NCBI GenBank assembly: GCA_004026145.2
Contig: CP034981.1
Location: 857,310 to 921,309, forward strand
DNA length: 64,000 bases
From: Takifugu bimaculatus
Taxonomy: Eukaryota > Chordata > Actinopteri > Tetraodontiformes > Tetraodontidae
Direction: 5' to 3'
Below the pieces are notes generated by a model that saw only the letters and a program-made list of their open reading frames with translations, was not told the origin of the DNA and did no database searches. The translations under genes were made by a program, and so were the position numbers. Positions within the stretch are counted from its first letter, which is position 1. Each line of letters begins with the position of its first letter. Positions 1-10,104 of the stretch are shown here, piece after piece.

Positions 1-471
1 GGCAAAGGAACTCAGGCAGACCAGGAAACACAGGAAATAGTCCGTTCTTCAGGCTCTGGGCCCGCACAAAGTCTATGGGTTGCAGGCTCGGGGAGTGGGC
101 GAGCAGCAGCGAAGTCCGAGCCGGGCGGAGAAGTCTAAACCAGGTGAGCAGACAGGAACCAGAGACGCTGAGGCAGAAGTCGTAGTCAGGGGCAGAAAGC
201 AGGTAGGTTGTCCGGGGAACAGGCAAGGCAGGCAGAACGAAGACAGGCAGGGTCGGTAACGGGTAATCCGGCAGGGAAACAACGCTGGAAAGTCACGCAT
301 GAAAGCAGAAGAACAATCTGGCACTGAGTGAGTGTGAGGCTGGAGAATATATACACTGGTAGGTGAGCTGATTGATGAGTGAGGGCAGGTGTGTGATCAG
401 AGGGTGTGGTGTGAGCAGGGCAGTGGAAAAGTACTGGGACAGGAGGGAACGGGAGAAAAGGGGCTGTGACA
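1..471 (-). mobile_element. Partial LTR of an LTR retrotransposon, antisense
   Basis: Read on the minus strand, the sequence begins TGTCACAGCCCC at 471 and has a TATA-like stretch (complement of 345-354) before a C/T-rich transcribed part. This is the usual shape of a fish LTR. It abuts the hexamer array of the AMPH intron exactly at 471/472, so it interrupts that intron. The other end runs off the window, so the family and any internal coding region cannot be seen. No other unit has it at this place. Confidence 0.55.
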
Positions 472-655
472 CCCTGACCTTGATCCCGACCCTGACCTGA
501 CCCGACCCTGACCTGATCCTGACCCCGACCCTGACCTGATCCTGACCCCGACCCTGACCTGATCCTGATCCGACCCGACCCTGACCTTTCCTGACCCGAC
601 CCTGACGACCCTGACCCGACCCTGATCCCGACCCTGACCCCGACCCTGGCAGGAA
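472..655. repeat. CCTGAC/CCCGAC hexamer-type array, AMPH intron (unit A left)
   Basis: Degenerate tandem array of 5-6 bp units (CCTGAC, CCTGAT, CCCGAC) immediately upstream of SH3 exon 1. The same array recurs at 11826-12418, 30047-30627 and 43470-44522 at the equivalent intron position. Length differs between copies. Long reading frames across it (SGSGSG, RVRVRI and similar) are artefacts. Confidence 0.9.
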
Positions 656-695
656 GTTCCCAGCAGGACCACAGGTGACACCTCTGTGTCTTCAG

Positions 696-1332
696 GTGGA
701 GACGATGCACGACTTTGAAGCAGCCAACTCAGACGAACTTGAACTGAAGAGAGGTGACGTGGTTCTGGTGGTGCCCACCGAGTCGGCGGAGGATCAGGTG
801 AGAATGGAACCAGACACACCTGCCAGGACCACAAACACATTTTAATATTTCAGCTGTGTGGCTGAAACCTTGATTACATTTATTCGTCAGTCAAAACATT
901 TGAACCTTTTTATTGTTACTAAAACTCAAAAACGTCCTAAAGAAAAACCCCACAAACACGAGTTGACAAAGTTTTGCTGAGACCCAGGAGAACCACAGGA
1001 GAACCACAGGAGAACCACAGGAGAACCACAGGAGAGCTTCGCTCAGGTGGAGACGTGCTAAATGGAGCAGGTGCATAAAACAAAAGGCGTCACCTGATTG
1101 TCACTGTTTGCTCCGACTACAGAAAACAGCCGCAGTGTGTTTAGGGATGAGCTGAGGTCAGATTGTCCTGCGTTAACGTTGCGCTGTTGTTGTTGTGTTG
1201 TTGTTGGTGTTGTTGTTGTTGTGGCAGGACGCTGGTTGGCTCACGGGTATCAAAGAAAGCGAGTGGTTAGCACGCGGTGCTAGCGCCCAGAAAGGACTGT
1301 TTCCAGAGAACTTTACGCAGCGTTTGGAATAA
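696..1332 (+). CDS. AMPH: Amphiphysin copy 1, last two exons (SH3 domain)
   Basis: Exons are 696-797 and 1228-1332, both phase 0, with AG acceptors (ttcag, ggcag) and a GTGAGA donor at 798. Exon 1 encodes HDFEAANSDEL and GDVVLVVP. Exon 2 encodes DAGWLTGIKESEW and ends GLFPENFTQRLE before TAA. These match the C-terminal SH3 domain of vertebrate amphiphysin, which binds proline-rich motifs of dynamin and synaptojanin during clathrin-mediated endocytosis. This is the only copy in the window with both SH3 exons intact, so it may be the true 3' end of the full AMPH gene starting upstream of the window (inference). A run of TTG triplets precedes the second exon, and four AGGAGAACCAC repeats lie in the intron (about 987-1034). 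Confidence 0.92.
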
Positions 1333-1992
1333 GAAGACTCGCGACGCTGTTAAAAAACAAGACGTGAGCATAAGTTTGAGGCAACATCAGAGCAACATCA
1401 GCAACTGCCTGGAGGCACCTGGTGCAACCGTGGGCAGGTCACCACCAGGTTCCTCTGCACAGCAAAACTGGTGCCAACGTCTCGTTTGATCCTGGAAATT
1501 ACGAAGCATGACGTGATAGTCTGGCCCCCCCACAAACAACCAATATTCTCCTGTTGTTGGAAGACGTGACTTTAACTGGGAAAAACATCTGGACCTGAAC
1601 AGCGGAAGAAAAATAGAGAAAAGGATCCTCTGTTGCTCCAGACGTGTTTGATTGCTGTGGAATATTCTAGAATCTGTAGTCATGTGACCTATTAAATGTT
1701 CTCCAGTCTGCCAGGGAGTCGGTGAGGAACGCGTCCGTTGGCGGAGTTCCTACCTGCGAGTGTTTGGTGATCAAGTCTCTGTTCTGTGTTTCTGCCAAAA
1801 TAATGTTGCTTATTGATTTAATAGTAGAGCTAATTGATCCAGACCATAAGTCACAGCGACGCTGTTTGATGCAATTTATGTTGTGTGTTTATTCCTGGTG
1901 TGTTGGACACTTCTGATGTCACTTCCTTTGACCTTGATGGTGTAGATCCGTGACCTTGATGCCACAAATCACTTGTTTATGTCATCAATAAA
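1333..1992 (+). other. AMPH: Amphiphysin copy 1 3' UTR with poly(A) signal
   Basis: Non-coding sequence after the SH3 stop codon, ending near an AATAAA at 1987-1992. It is repeated closely after the last exon in units B, C and D. Conservation of the whole stretch reflects recent duplication, not necessarily function. Downstream, 2051-2070 is a poly-G run whose length varies between units. Confidence 0.6.
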
Positions 1993-2303
1993 TGAGTCCT
2001 GGGAACATTTTGGCTTCTTTATCGTTCATGATCCAACCGCACACATACAGTTGGGGGGGGGGGGGGGGGCAGAGCTTCCATGAACTTTGAGCAGAACTGA
2101 CGTCAGCAGGAAGCATCACAACTGGAGGATGAAGAGTGAAGAACAGCAAAGTCTTGAAAATGTGAAACATTCCAAACGTCACAAACTTCTTCACTTTATT
2201 TCATCCTCCTCAAACTCATGAACAAATCTCAAGGTCACAATATCTGCAGAGGATCAATGAAGGTCACGTGAAGCCGTCAGAGGCTTCTTCTCCCATCGTT
2301 CCT

Positions 2304-2639
2304 CCATGAAGGTGCTGAGAAGAAGCTGAGTGGATGCTGCTGAGCGGGCAGAAGCCAGAAGACCTGGCCTGTTAATGGGTCCACAGGTGGTCTTCTGGAA
2401 GGTTCTGCAGCCTGAGAACCTGTTGCAGACGATGAGCAGGTGCAGCAGGCCAGAGTGTGACTGTGGGGACGAGACCGATAAAATCACTTCCTGTGCTGCG
2501 GCTGTGTGCTTCCTGTGATGGTGTCCTAGCAACAGTGAAACCACACGTTCTGGGGGAGCAACGCTGAAAGAGACGCAGAAACCTTCACAGCAACCTTCGG
2601 CTCCTTGCAGCATCTTCTCACCACATTTATCTTCTGGAC
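2304..2639 (+). repeat. Left arm of 336-bp inverted repeat flanking TRG cassette 1
   Basis: This segment is nearly the exact reverse complement of 6803-7138. The two arms enclose TRGV1-J1-C1 with about 4.2 kb between them. Frames of about 119 codons cross both arms but have no ATG start, no recognisable domain and no splice support, so I do not call a gene. Confidence 0.85.
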
Positions 2640-2907
2640 GTTCACAGTCACGTCAATAAAATGTAAACATCAACTCTGAGCAAAAGGGAAACCTTGAAAA
2701 TCTGTTCATAGGTTCTAATTGTGATGATTTATCTTTGATGTTTTAGAGAAATGAATGAGCAGAACCACATTTCAGAGCTGCTGAGACTGCTGTCGTCATG
2801 GAGACCTGTTTCCTGTTTGTGGTGAGGTGGGCGGGGCATCAGCAGCAGGGGCTGATGGGGGCTGAGAGGAGCTGGATCAGTCCTGCCTCCGGCCCACCAA
2901 AGCAACA
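2640..2907 (+). promoter_or_regulatory. Probable TRGV1 promoter / 5' flank
   Basis: Sequence between the inverted-repeat arm and the V leader. It holds an AACCACA (reverse RUNX consensus) at 2763-2769, TGTGGT at 2818-2823 and a GGGCGG at 2829-2834. RUNX and GC-box motifs are common in TCR promoters, but these are short matches and only suggestive. Units B, C and D carry AAGCACA at the first site, losing that match. An ATG at 2798 opens an upstream frame overlapping the leader in another frame; I do not regard it as a gene. Confidence 0.35.
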
Positions 2908-3341
2908 ATGCAGCCGTTCACACCTGCGGCTCTCTGCTTCCTCTGCTCAGGTGAGTGTTTCCAGCCAGCCAGGACACGACCACCACACACACGCTGACTT
3001 CAGCTGCCTGTCCCCGTCTCTACAGGGCTGGTTGTCATAGAAACGCAGCTGACCCAGGACCAGATCTCAGTGACCAGCAGAGCTGGTAAAAGTGCCTCAA
3101 TAAGATGTGGAGGAATCAATAATTGTGATTATTATGTGTACTGGTACCAGAAGAAGGAATCAGGCACGTTTGAAAGGCTCCTGAATATTTATAAGAGCAG
3201 CAGTGAAATCACGCGGTACTCTCATGCTGAGAAAGATGATTTCTCAGCTAGGATTCAGCAGAACAACTGTGAGTTGCTCATCTTCTCAGTTAAACCCTCT
3301 CACGCTGCCTCATATTACTGCTATTGTTGGAAGAGTGGAAC
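2908..3341 (+). CDS. T-cell receptor gamma variable segment, cassette 1
   Basis: Leader exon 2908-2950 encodes MQPFTPAALCFLCS and is followed by a GTGAGT donor. The V exon starts after ctctacag at 3026 and ends at the RSS heptamer. The Ig V domain shows the first Cys (SIRCGG), Trp in VYWYQKK, FR3 around YSHAEKDDFSA, and the second Cys in SYYCYCW. It is a membrane antigen-receptor variable domain that pairs with TCR delta after V-J joining. Extra cysteines occur in CDR1 (NNC), FR3 (NNCEL) and CDR3. The gamma assignment rests on three points: the adjacent single-J/C cassette with a gamma-like transmembrane end, the 22-bp RSS spacer, and AMPH synteny. An Ig light chain V is the main alternative and fits less well. 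Confidence 0.88.
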
Positions 3342-3379
3342 CACAGTGAGAGAAGATGTGAGGCACCTGAACAAAAACC
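3342..3379 (+). promoter_or_regulatory. TRGV1 recombination signal sequence (23-type)
   Basis: Heptamer CACAGTG 3342-3348, 22-bp spacer, nonamer ACAAAAACC 3371-3379. Both blocks match consensus. The spacer class matches vertebrate TRGV segments and is compatible with the 12-spacer RSS before J1. Confidence 0.92.
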
Positions 3380-3416
3380 ATCTGCTGTGGATCAATATCC
3401 TTTCTGATGGAAATCT

Positions 3417-3629
3417 GATGTCTGGAACCAGAAAGACCTGATGTCTGGAACCAGAAAGACCTGATGTCTGGAACCAGGAAGATCTGATGTCTGGAACCAG
3501 GAAGATCTGATGTCTGGAACCAGGAAGATCTGATGTCTGGAACCACAAAGACCTGATGTCTGGAACCAGGAAGACCTGATGTCTGGAACCAGGAAGATCT
3601 GATGTCTGGAACCAGGAAGACCTGATGTC
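3417..3629. repeat. 23-bp minisatellite between V1 and J1
   Basis: About nine copies of a 23-bp unit with core TCTGGAACCAG. Minus-strand frames through it (repeating WFQTSG, LPGSRHQ) are repeat artefacts. The core also occurs within the J segment (see findings). Equivalent arrays: 18450-18869, 36679-36923, 47277-48033. Confidence 0.95.
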
Positions 3630-3692
3630 AGAGTCACCTGTACTGAAACAGGAATCTTCAGGATCAGAACCTCGACTCAAATGTTCAGCAGC

Positions 3693-3720
3693 AGATTTTG
3701 TCCTTCTCTGTTTCACTGTG
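3693..3720 (+). promoter_or_regulatory. TRGJ1 recombination signal sequence (12-type)
   Basis: Inverted nonamer AGATTTTGT 3693-3701, 12-bp spacer, heptamer CACTGTG 3714-3720, immediately 5' of J1. It is complementary in spacer class to the V1 signal. Confidence 0.88.
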
Positions 3721-3759
3721 TCTGGATTTTTGGATCTGGAACCAGACTCGTTGTCTCAG
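3721..3759 (+). CDS. T-cell receptor gamma joining segment J1
   Basis: The 39-bp segment reads WIFGSGTRLVVS in the frame that leaves a single G before the GTGAGA donor at 3760. The G is completed by AT at the start of the C exon to give Asp. It holds the canonical J motif F-G-x-G-T, and is the only one of the four J segments here that does. Confidence 0.88.
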
Positions 3760-3894
3760 GTGAGAATCAAACTTTGCTCCAAACCTTTTAATAACGATCA
3801 AAAGACAAAAAAGAAATATTGACACACTCAAGAAGATTATCTATAAAACCATAAACACAAGAGCACAGACGGGAATTTAGCTGGATTCATCCAT

Positions 3895-5390
3895 GGATTA
3901 TTGGTGAATAAATGGGTAGATTATCAGTGGATTATTGGTGAATTAATGGGTAGATTATCTGTGATTATTGGTGAATAAATGGGTAGAATATCAGTGGATT
4001 ATTGGTGAATAAATGGGTAGATTATCGGTGGATTATTGGTGAATAAATGGGTAGATTATCGGTGGATTATTGGTGAATAAATGGGTAGATTATCGGTGGA
4101 TTATTGGTGAATAAATGGGTAGATTATCGGTGGATTATTGGTGAATAAATGGGTAGATTATCTGTGATTATTGGTGAATAAATGGGTAGAATATCAGTGG
4201 ATTATTGGTGAATAAATGGGTCGATTATCGGTGGATTATTGGTGAATAAAAGGGTAGATTATCGGTGGATTATTGGAGAATAAATGGGTAGATTATCAAT
4301 AGACTATTGGTGAATAAAACGGTAGATTACCAGTAGATTATCGGTGAATTAATGGGTAGAATTTTTGAGGATTATTGGTGAATTAATGGGTAGAATATCA
4401 GTGGATTATTGGTGAATAAATGGGTAGATTATCGTAGATTATTGGTGAAAAAAAGGGTAGATTATCGGAAGATTATTGGTGAATAAATGGGTAGATTATC
4501 AATGGATTATTGGTGAATAAATGGGTAGATTATCTGTGTATTATTGTTGAATAAATGGGTAGATTATCTGTGGATTATTGGTGAATAAATGGGTGGATTA
4601 TCTGTGGATAATTGGTTAAAAATGGGTAGATTATCGGTGGATTATTGGTGAATAAATGGGTAAATTATCAATGGATTATTGGTGAATAAATGGGTAGATT
4701 ATCAGTGTATTATTGTTGAATAAATGGGTAGATTATCAATAGATTTTTGGTGAATAAATGGGTAGATTATCGGTAGATTATTGGTGAATAAATGGGTAGA
4801 TTATCGGTGGATTATTGGTGAATAAATGGGTAGATTATCGGTGGATTATTGGTGAATAAATGGGTAGATTATCGGTGGATTATTGGTGAATAAATGGGTA
4901 GATTATCGGTGGATTATTGGTGAATAAATGGGTAGATTATCTGTGGATTATTGGTGAATAAATGGGTGGATTATCTGTGGATAATTGGTTAAAAATGGGT
5001 AGATTATCGGTGGATTATTGGTGAATAAATGGGTAAATTATCAATGGATTATTGGTGAATAAATGGGTCGATTATCAGTGTATTATTGTTGAATAAATGG
5101 GTAGATTATCAATAGATTTTTGGTGAATAAATGGGTAGATTATCAGTGGATTATTGGTGAATAAATGGTTAGATTATCGGTAGATTATTGGTGAATAAAT
5201 GGGTAGATTATCGGTGGATTATTGGTGAATAAATGGGTAGATTATCGGTGGATTATTGGTGAATAAATGGGTAGATTATCGGTGGATTATTGGTGAATAA
5301 ATGGGTAGATTATCGGTGGATTATTGGTGAATAAATGGGTAGATTATCTGTGGATTATTGGTGAATAAATGGGTGGATTATCGATGGATC
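3895..5390. repeat. 34-bp minisatellite in the J1-C1 intron
   Basis: Around 44 degenerate copies of a 34-bp AT-rich unit (core ATTATTGGTGAATAAATGGG). No coding capacity. Equivalent arrays at 19134-20355, 37213-38029 and 48322-49320 differ in copy number and in unit variants. From 5391 to 5726 there is unique intron sequence; I see nothing further in it. Confidence 0.95.
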
Positions 5391-5726
5391 AATAAGTGGG
5401 TGGGGGCTCCACAGACCCATACGAAGACCCTCTTGAGGGTCCCCTGAACTCCGGTGGTCTTCTGAGCTGTGCGACACCTCGGTCAGGTGAACGGCGCTGG
5501 TGTGTGGTCACCCTCCACGTCGCCTCCCTGGACGTTCACTGGTGCAGGTGGGGAACGGGAACTCCGGCTCCCTGGAGGAGGTTCTGATGGCACCAGTCCT
5601 CAATGACCACGATTATGAATGACTTGTGTGAGCGCACGATGTGCATGTGTGGTTGAGCTGACCTCTGACCTCCAGCGTTGACCCCTCAGGGCCAGTGAGA
5701 GCAGTAACTCTGGTGTCTCACCACAG

Positions 5727-6379
5727 ATGCGGCGCTGGTCCAGCCTGTGTTGAGCGTGTACCCAGCAGCATCCAGAGATCCTCTGGAGGGGAGGACCGCC
5801 CTGCTGTGTGTGGCCTCAGACATGGTTCCTCCTCTGGTGAGGTTCTCCTGGAGGAGACAACGGGCCGACAGTGCTGTGGAGGAGTCACCTCCTGCCCATG
5901 AAGAAGAGCTGCAGCTCAGAGAGCCGGGCCGCATCACCTCCATCAGACTGCTGGACCGGGACGCCGTCCACACCTATAAATACCGCTGCTCCGTGCAGCA
6001 CGAGGGGGGGGCGGTGAAGGCCCAGTCCCAGCAAGGTGCTGATGTCCTGTCCCTCAGCCATCTTGAGACACCTTCAGGTGGGCTGATCTTTCTTCTTCAC
6101 TGTGTTTGTCTTCCAGAGGTTGCACCAGTCCCCCCGTCCATCCCTCCATCTGTCCCCCCGTCCATCCCTACGTCTGTCCCTCCCTCCAGTCCTCCGTCTG
6201 TCCCCCCGTCCATCCCTCCGTCCATCCCTCCGTCCATCCCTCCGTCCATCCCCCCGTCTGTGCTGAGGATGAAGCTGCTCTCTTTTGTCTACACGGCCCT
6301 GATGATGAAGAGTCTGCTGAGCTGCTGTGGAATCTCTCTGCTCCTCTTCCTCACCAACAACCAGAAACAGGCTGACTGA
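5727..6379 (+). CDS. T-cell receptor gamma constant region, cassette 1
   Basis: The exon opens after ctcaccacag at 5727 (AT completing the J-derived G). The Ig C1 domain runs from ALVQPVLSVYPAA, with Cys in LLCVAS, Trp in RFSWRR and the second Cys in YRCSVQHEG. A connecting peptide made of PPSI/PPSV repeats (12-bp units) follows. The C-terminal transmembrane segment (KLLSFVYTALMMKSLL, SLLLFL) carries the basic residue expected for CD3 pairing and has a short tail, as in TCR gamma. 6078-6116 looks like a 39-nt intron (GT...cttccAG) but is also open in frame, so either reading keeps the C-terminus. The first J-to-C junction is phase-compatible. An AATAAA lies downstream at 6451. Confidence 0.9.
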
Positions 6380-6456
6380 CTGGTTCCAGTCCACCATCCT
6401 GTCTCGTCCTCTCACTGCTTCCTTTTCCACTGGGACTTTTCCTCTCGCAGAATAAA
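6380..6456 (+). other. TRGC1 3' UTR and poly(A) signal
   Basis: Short 3' UTR after the TGA. AATAAA at 6451-6456 is the likely polyadenylation signal; a second AATAAA lies near 6502. From there to 6802 I see no supported gene. A minus-strand open frame at 6499-6837 is discussed under findings. Confidence 0.6.
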
Positions 6457-6802
6457 AGCTTCTCTCCAGCAATAATAACTGTAATTTGCCAGCTTTGATC
6501 AATAAAGTAAATGTGTCTGAACAGGAAGCTGAATCCTCATTGTGAGGTCACCAAACTCTTTGTGGTTTGATGTCATTTTTTCATCTTTGTTGATGAATTT
6601 CTGGCCCGATGACAGCGTCTCGATCACTTCCTGTTTGACATGTTTGTTATTAGGAAGCGGCAGAATGAGACGGTTGCTGCTCACATGTTGATCTTTAGGG
6701 ACGATATTGGAAGACACAGAAGATTTCCTGTTTATTACGGAGAAATCCAGAAATGGTTCGTTGATCATTACATCCAAATTAAGTCCGAATAATTCTAAAA
6801 GT

Positions 6803-7138
6803 GTCCAGAAGATAAATGTGGTGAGAAGATGCTGCAAGGAGCCGAAGGTTGCTGTGAAGGTTTCTGCGTCTCTTTCAGCGTTGCTCCCCCAGAACGTGTG
6901 GTTTCACTGTTGCTAGGACACCATCACAGGAAGCACACAGCCGCAGCACAGGAAGTGATTTTATCGGTCTCGTCCCCACAGTCACACTCTGGCCTGCTGC
7001 ACCTGCTCATCGTCTGCAACAGGTTCTCAGGCTGCAGAACCTTCCAGAAGACACCTGTGGACCCATTTAACAGGCCAGGTCTTCTGGCTTCTGCCCGCTC
7101 AGCAGCATCCACTCAGCTTCTTCTCAGCACCTTCATGG
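6803..7138 (-). repeat. Right arm of 336-bp inverted repeat flanking TRG cassette 1
   Basis: Reverse complement partner of 2304-2639, same length. It is followed by about 330 bp of intron-like sequence up to the next AMPH exon in which I see no gene. Confidence 0.85.
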
Positions 7139-8664
7139 GGCACAAATTAGTCAGTAAAATCCCTTCTGGAAGGGGATCAACAGGATCGGCTCAAATCAGC
7201 ATTTCCCTTCTAACAATAGTTGATATTTAAAACCCGTTTGGAAGCATCTCCACAGGATCTTCAGCAACGTGAGTTGTGATGGAGGCCCCAAGATTCAGGT
7301 CAGGATTATGAAGTCAGTGACCAGATAAACCAGAACAACTGCTCTTCATCTTTAGGCCCCTTTAGCAAACTAGAGAAAAGCACTGGGCGCTGTGGGGCTT
7401 TGATGTTTTCAGATCAAAGTCTCTCTGGAATCTATGTTACCAACTGAATCAGCTCTTCCTTGGTCCACCATCAGCGCCTCCTGAAGACATTAAAATCCGG
7501 CTGTGCCGTGGACAAGGAGGGGAAGTGTTTCAGGTCTCCAGATGGGTCAGGGTCTGAGTACGAGACTGCTGAAGAGTGGGCTGATGGAGGTCAGGGAGGA
7601 GGCTGGGTGAGCCCAGATGATGAACGTTCCTGTACAAATCAAGTTCCACTTAAAGTGTCAGACGGGTGGGAAGCTGGACATGAGGCTGCAGAGCAGGAGT
7701 TATGGAAGAGTGACGAAGAAAAGTGTTCAGCTGATGAAGAGTTGGCACGGAACACTGGTACACAATCAGTTTCCAGAGATCAGGCAGGTGAGCAAGGCAC
7801 GCTCACTTTCACCTGTGAGCCTCAAACAGGAAGTGTGTTTAACGAAAACCCCTCAGATAACAAGGGAGGTGCGTTTGATTCAGACCCCACGACTGAAACA
7901 CAGGGAGGAGGTGCGTTTGATTCAGACCCTTTTGCTGAAGCACAGGGAGGAGGTGCGTTTGATTCAGACCCTTTTGCTCAAACAGACAGTGGAGGTGCGT
8001 TTGAGTCAGACCAGTGTGTCAACAGTTTCCCAGAAACATGTTCAGGTACTGAAGATGGCGTCTGGACCTCCGAGCCCTGGCGGGACTCTGCATCCGTCTC
8101 AGCTGAGGGAGTTAAAGCTGTAAACAGAATTCACAAAGAACCAGAAAATTCAGACATGTCAGAAGATGAAGCTGCAAACCGAAGACTTGGAAAGTTGTAT
8201 CAAGAGCTAGATACAGAGAAGGAAGAGGTATTGGTCTTTCTCAACTCCGCCCTGTGGTAGAAACCAGCCTCGTGTAGAAATGAATGGAGAATCCTTTATG
8301 GTGTCTTCTACCCTTCCACAGAGTCCTCAAACCTGGACCCCAGCCTGAGCTCCTCCTACACCTCCTCTTGCTTGCTTTATCTGTGTGTCCATCCCATCCT
8401 CCGGTTCCACATTTGGTTATCTTTAAGGTGTCACCGTTGCAGCGTGCTAACAATGTTTGTGTCTTTGTGCTTTACTCCAGGTCACCAGTGCGTTTAATGG
8501 CCTGTCCCAGGTAACCTGTTCTAATCTGTTAAACGGGTCTGAGATTGAACCTTTGCTTGACTGGCTGATGAACCCCTCCACCAGACGGATCCCTCAGAAC
8601 GGAGGGAGGAATCGATTGGATACCATCATGTGATTGAGTCATGTGTCTTCTCCACCGGGGAGAC

Positions 8665-8790
8665 AACAACAACAACAACAACAACAAATATAGCAACAAC
8701 AACAGCAAATATAGCAACAACAACAAATATAGCAGCAACAACAACAACAACAAATATAGCAACAACAACAACAAATATAGCAACAACAGC
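8665..8790. repeat. (AAC)n / AACAAATATAGC repeat in AMPH intron
   Basis: Tandem CAA/AAC triplets with interspersed ATATAG after the 30-nt exon. The repeat recurs near 40965-41095 and 63175-63290 with different lengths. Confidence 0.85.
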
Positions 8791-8881
8791 CGACAAAGGT
8801 TGAATGTCAGTCAGAACCAAAGAGGTTTTGAATGAAAGATGTGTGTCGGACCAGTAAAGTGTGTTTTGTGAATCATCATGA

Positions 8882-9265
8882 CCAGTGTGGGTTAGTGTTA
8901 GTTAGTGTGGGTTAGTGTTAGTTAGTGTGGGTTAGTGTTAGTTAGTGTGGGTTAGTGTGTGTTAGTGTGTGTTAGTGTTAGTGTGGGTTAGTGTTAGTTA
9001 GTGTTAGTGTGGGTTAGTGTTAGTGTGGGTTAGTGTTAGTTAGTGTGGGTTAGTGTTAGTGTGGGTTATTGTTAGTCAGTGTGGGTCAGCGTGTGGGTTA
9101 GTGTTGGCTTAGTATTCATATGGGTTAGTATTAGTGTAGATTAGGGTTAGTGTGGGTTAATGTTAGTCTGTGTGGGTTAGGGTTTGTATGGGTTAGTGCT
9201 CGTTAGTGTGGGTTAGTGTTATTTAGTGTTAGTGTGGGTTAATGTTAGTCAGTGTGGGTTAGTTA
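8882..9265. repeat. GTGTGGGTTAGTGTTAGTTA minisatellite
   Basis: Degenerate array of 8-16 bp units rich in GGGTTAGTG. Equivalent arrays lie at 41192-41620 and 63380-63925. The LINE of units B and D ends within the remnant of this array. Confidence 0.9.
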
Positions 9266-10104
9266 AAGTACTGTAACGGTTAGTCTGGCATGTTGATGTT
9301 GAGGGTTTAGTGGAAGTAAATGTTATAATGTGACTCGTTGTGACTCGTTTGTGTTTCACCTGTCTGCTCCTCAGGATGCGGCTCCGCCCTCTTTTTTTGC
9401 TGATTTTGATAAAATGGTAAGTTTAACCAGGTCAGGCTTTATAGACAGGTTTAGTTTAACGAGGTTCATCAGTTTCAGAAAAATGGGTTTCAGATTTGAA
9501 AATTGTGTAAATTGAAAGCAGAGAAAGTGCTGGAAACCTGCTGCTGTTATCAGGCTGATCAGTATTGATAGAGATCATTAGTGATCTGCTGACGTTTGCA
9601 TCTGACAGCATCTTCAGATGGTAACCAAGGTCCAACAGTGCAGTTGTGGTTTAGTCTAGTTCTATTAGTGATTCATCTGGATCACATTATCTCCTATTAA
9701 GAAACTCAGTTCTAGTTCTGGTTGGAGTTGAAAGGAACATGTCAGGAGCCAGTTTTGGGTTCACACCAAGTTTTCTCTACAAGAACGAGGTTAAAACAGA
9801 ACCAAGTGAGGTTCCTGAAGCTCCAGACACAGAAGCTCCTGAGGAACAGGAGGCTACAGCTCCCCCTGCTGGTGAGGAGCCCGCAGCACCTGCTGAAGAA
9901 GAGGAAGAGAAGAGTGAAGAAGAGGAGGTGAAGCCGACTACAGCTCCTTCCACTGAGGAAGAGCTGGAGCCCACTGTTGCTCCCTCTGATGAAGTGATGG
10001 AGGAGACTGAAGCGCCACCTGCTGGTGAGGAGGACACAGAGGGATCAGGCAGTCTGGAGAAGGAGAAGCCAGTCGTAAGTGAACAGCATGATCTTCATCC
10101 TTGA

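Noticed and set aside
2254..2613. 119-codon frame in the inverted-repeat arms (APPERVVSLLLGHHHRKH)
   Set aside because: No ATG start, no domain recognised, and the frame is kept because the arms are near-identical duplicates. Not enough to call a gene.
3070..3441. Reading the V segment as an Ig light chain or novel immune-type receptor
   Set aside because: A following J with 12-bp RSS, a C exon with a Lys-containing transmembrane end, and AMPH synteny favour TCR gamma.
3895..5390. CRISPR-like array of regularly spaced repeats
   Set aside because: Units are contiguous 34-bp minisatellite copies without distinct spacers, in a vertebrate intron; no cas genes.
7788..7829. A 42-nt intron inside the AMPH DPF exon (GTGAGC...CAAACAG)
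   Set aside because: Ends look like splice sites, but the stretch is open in frame and too short for a typical vertebrate intron; kept as exon.
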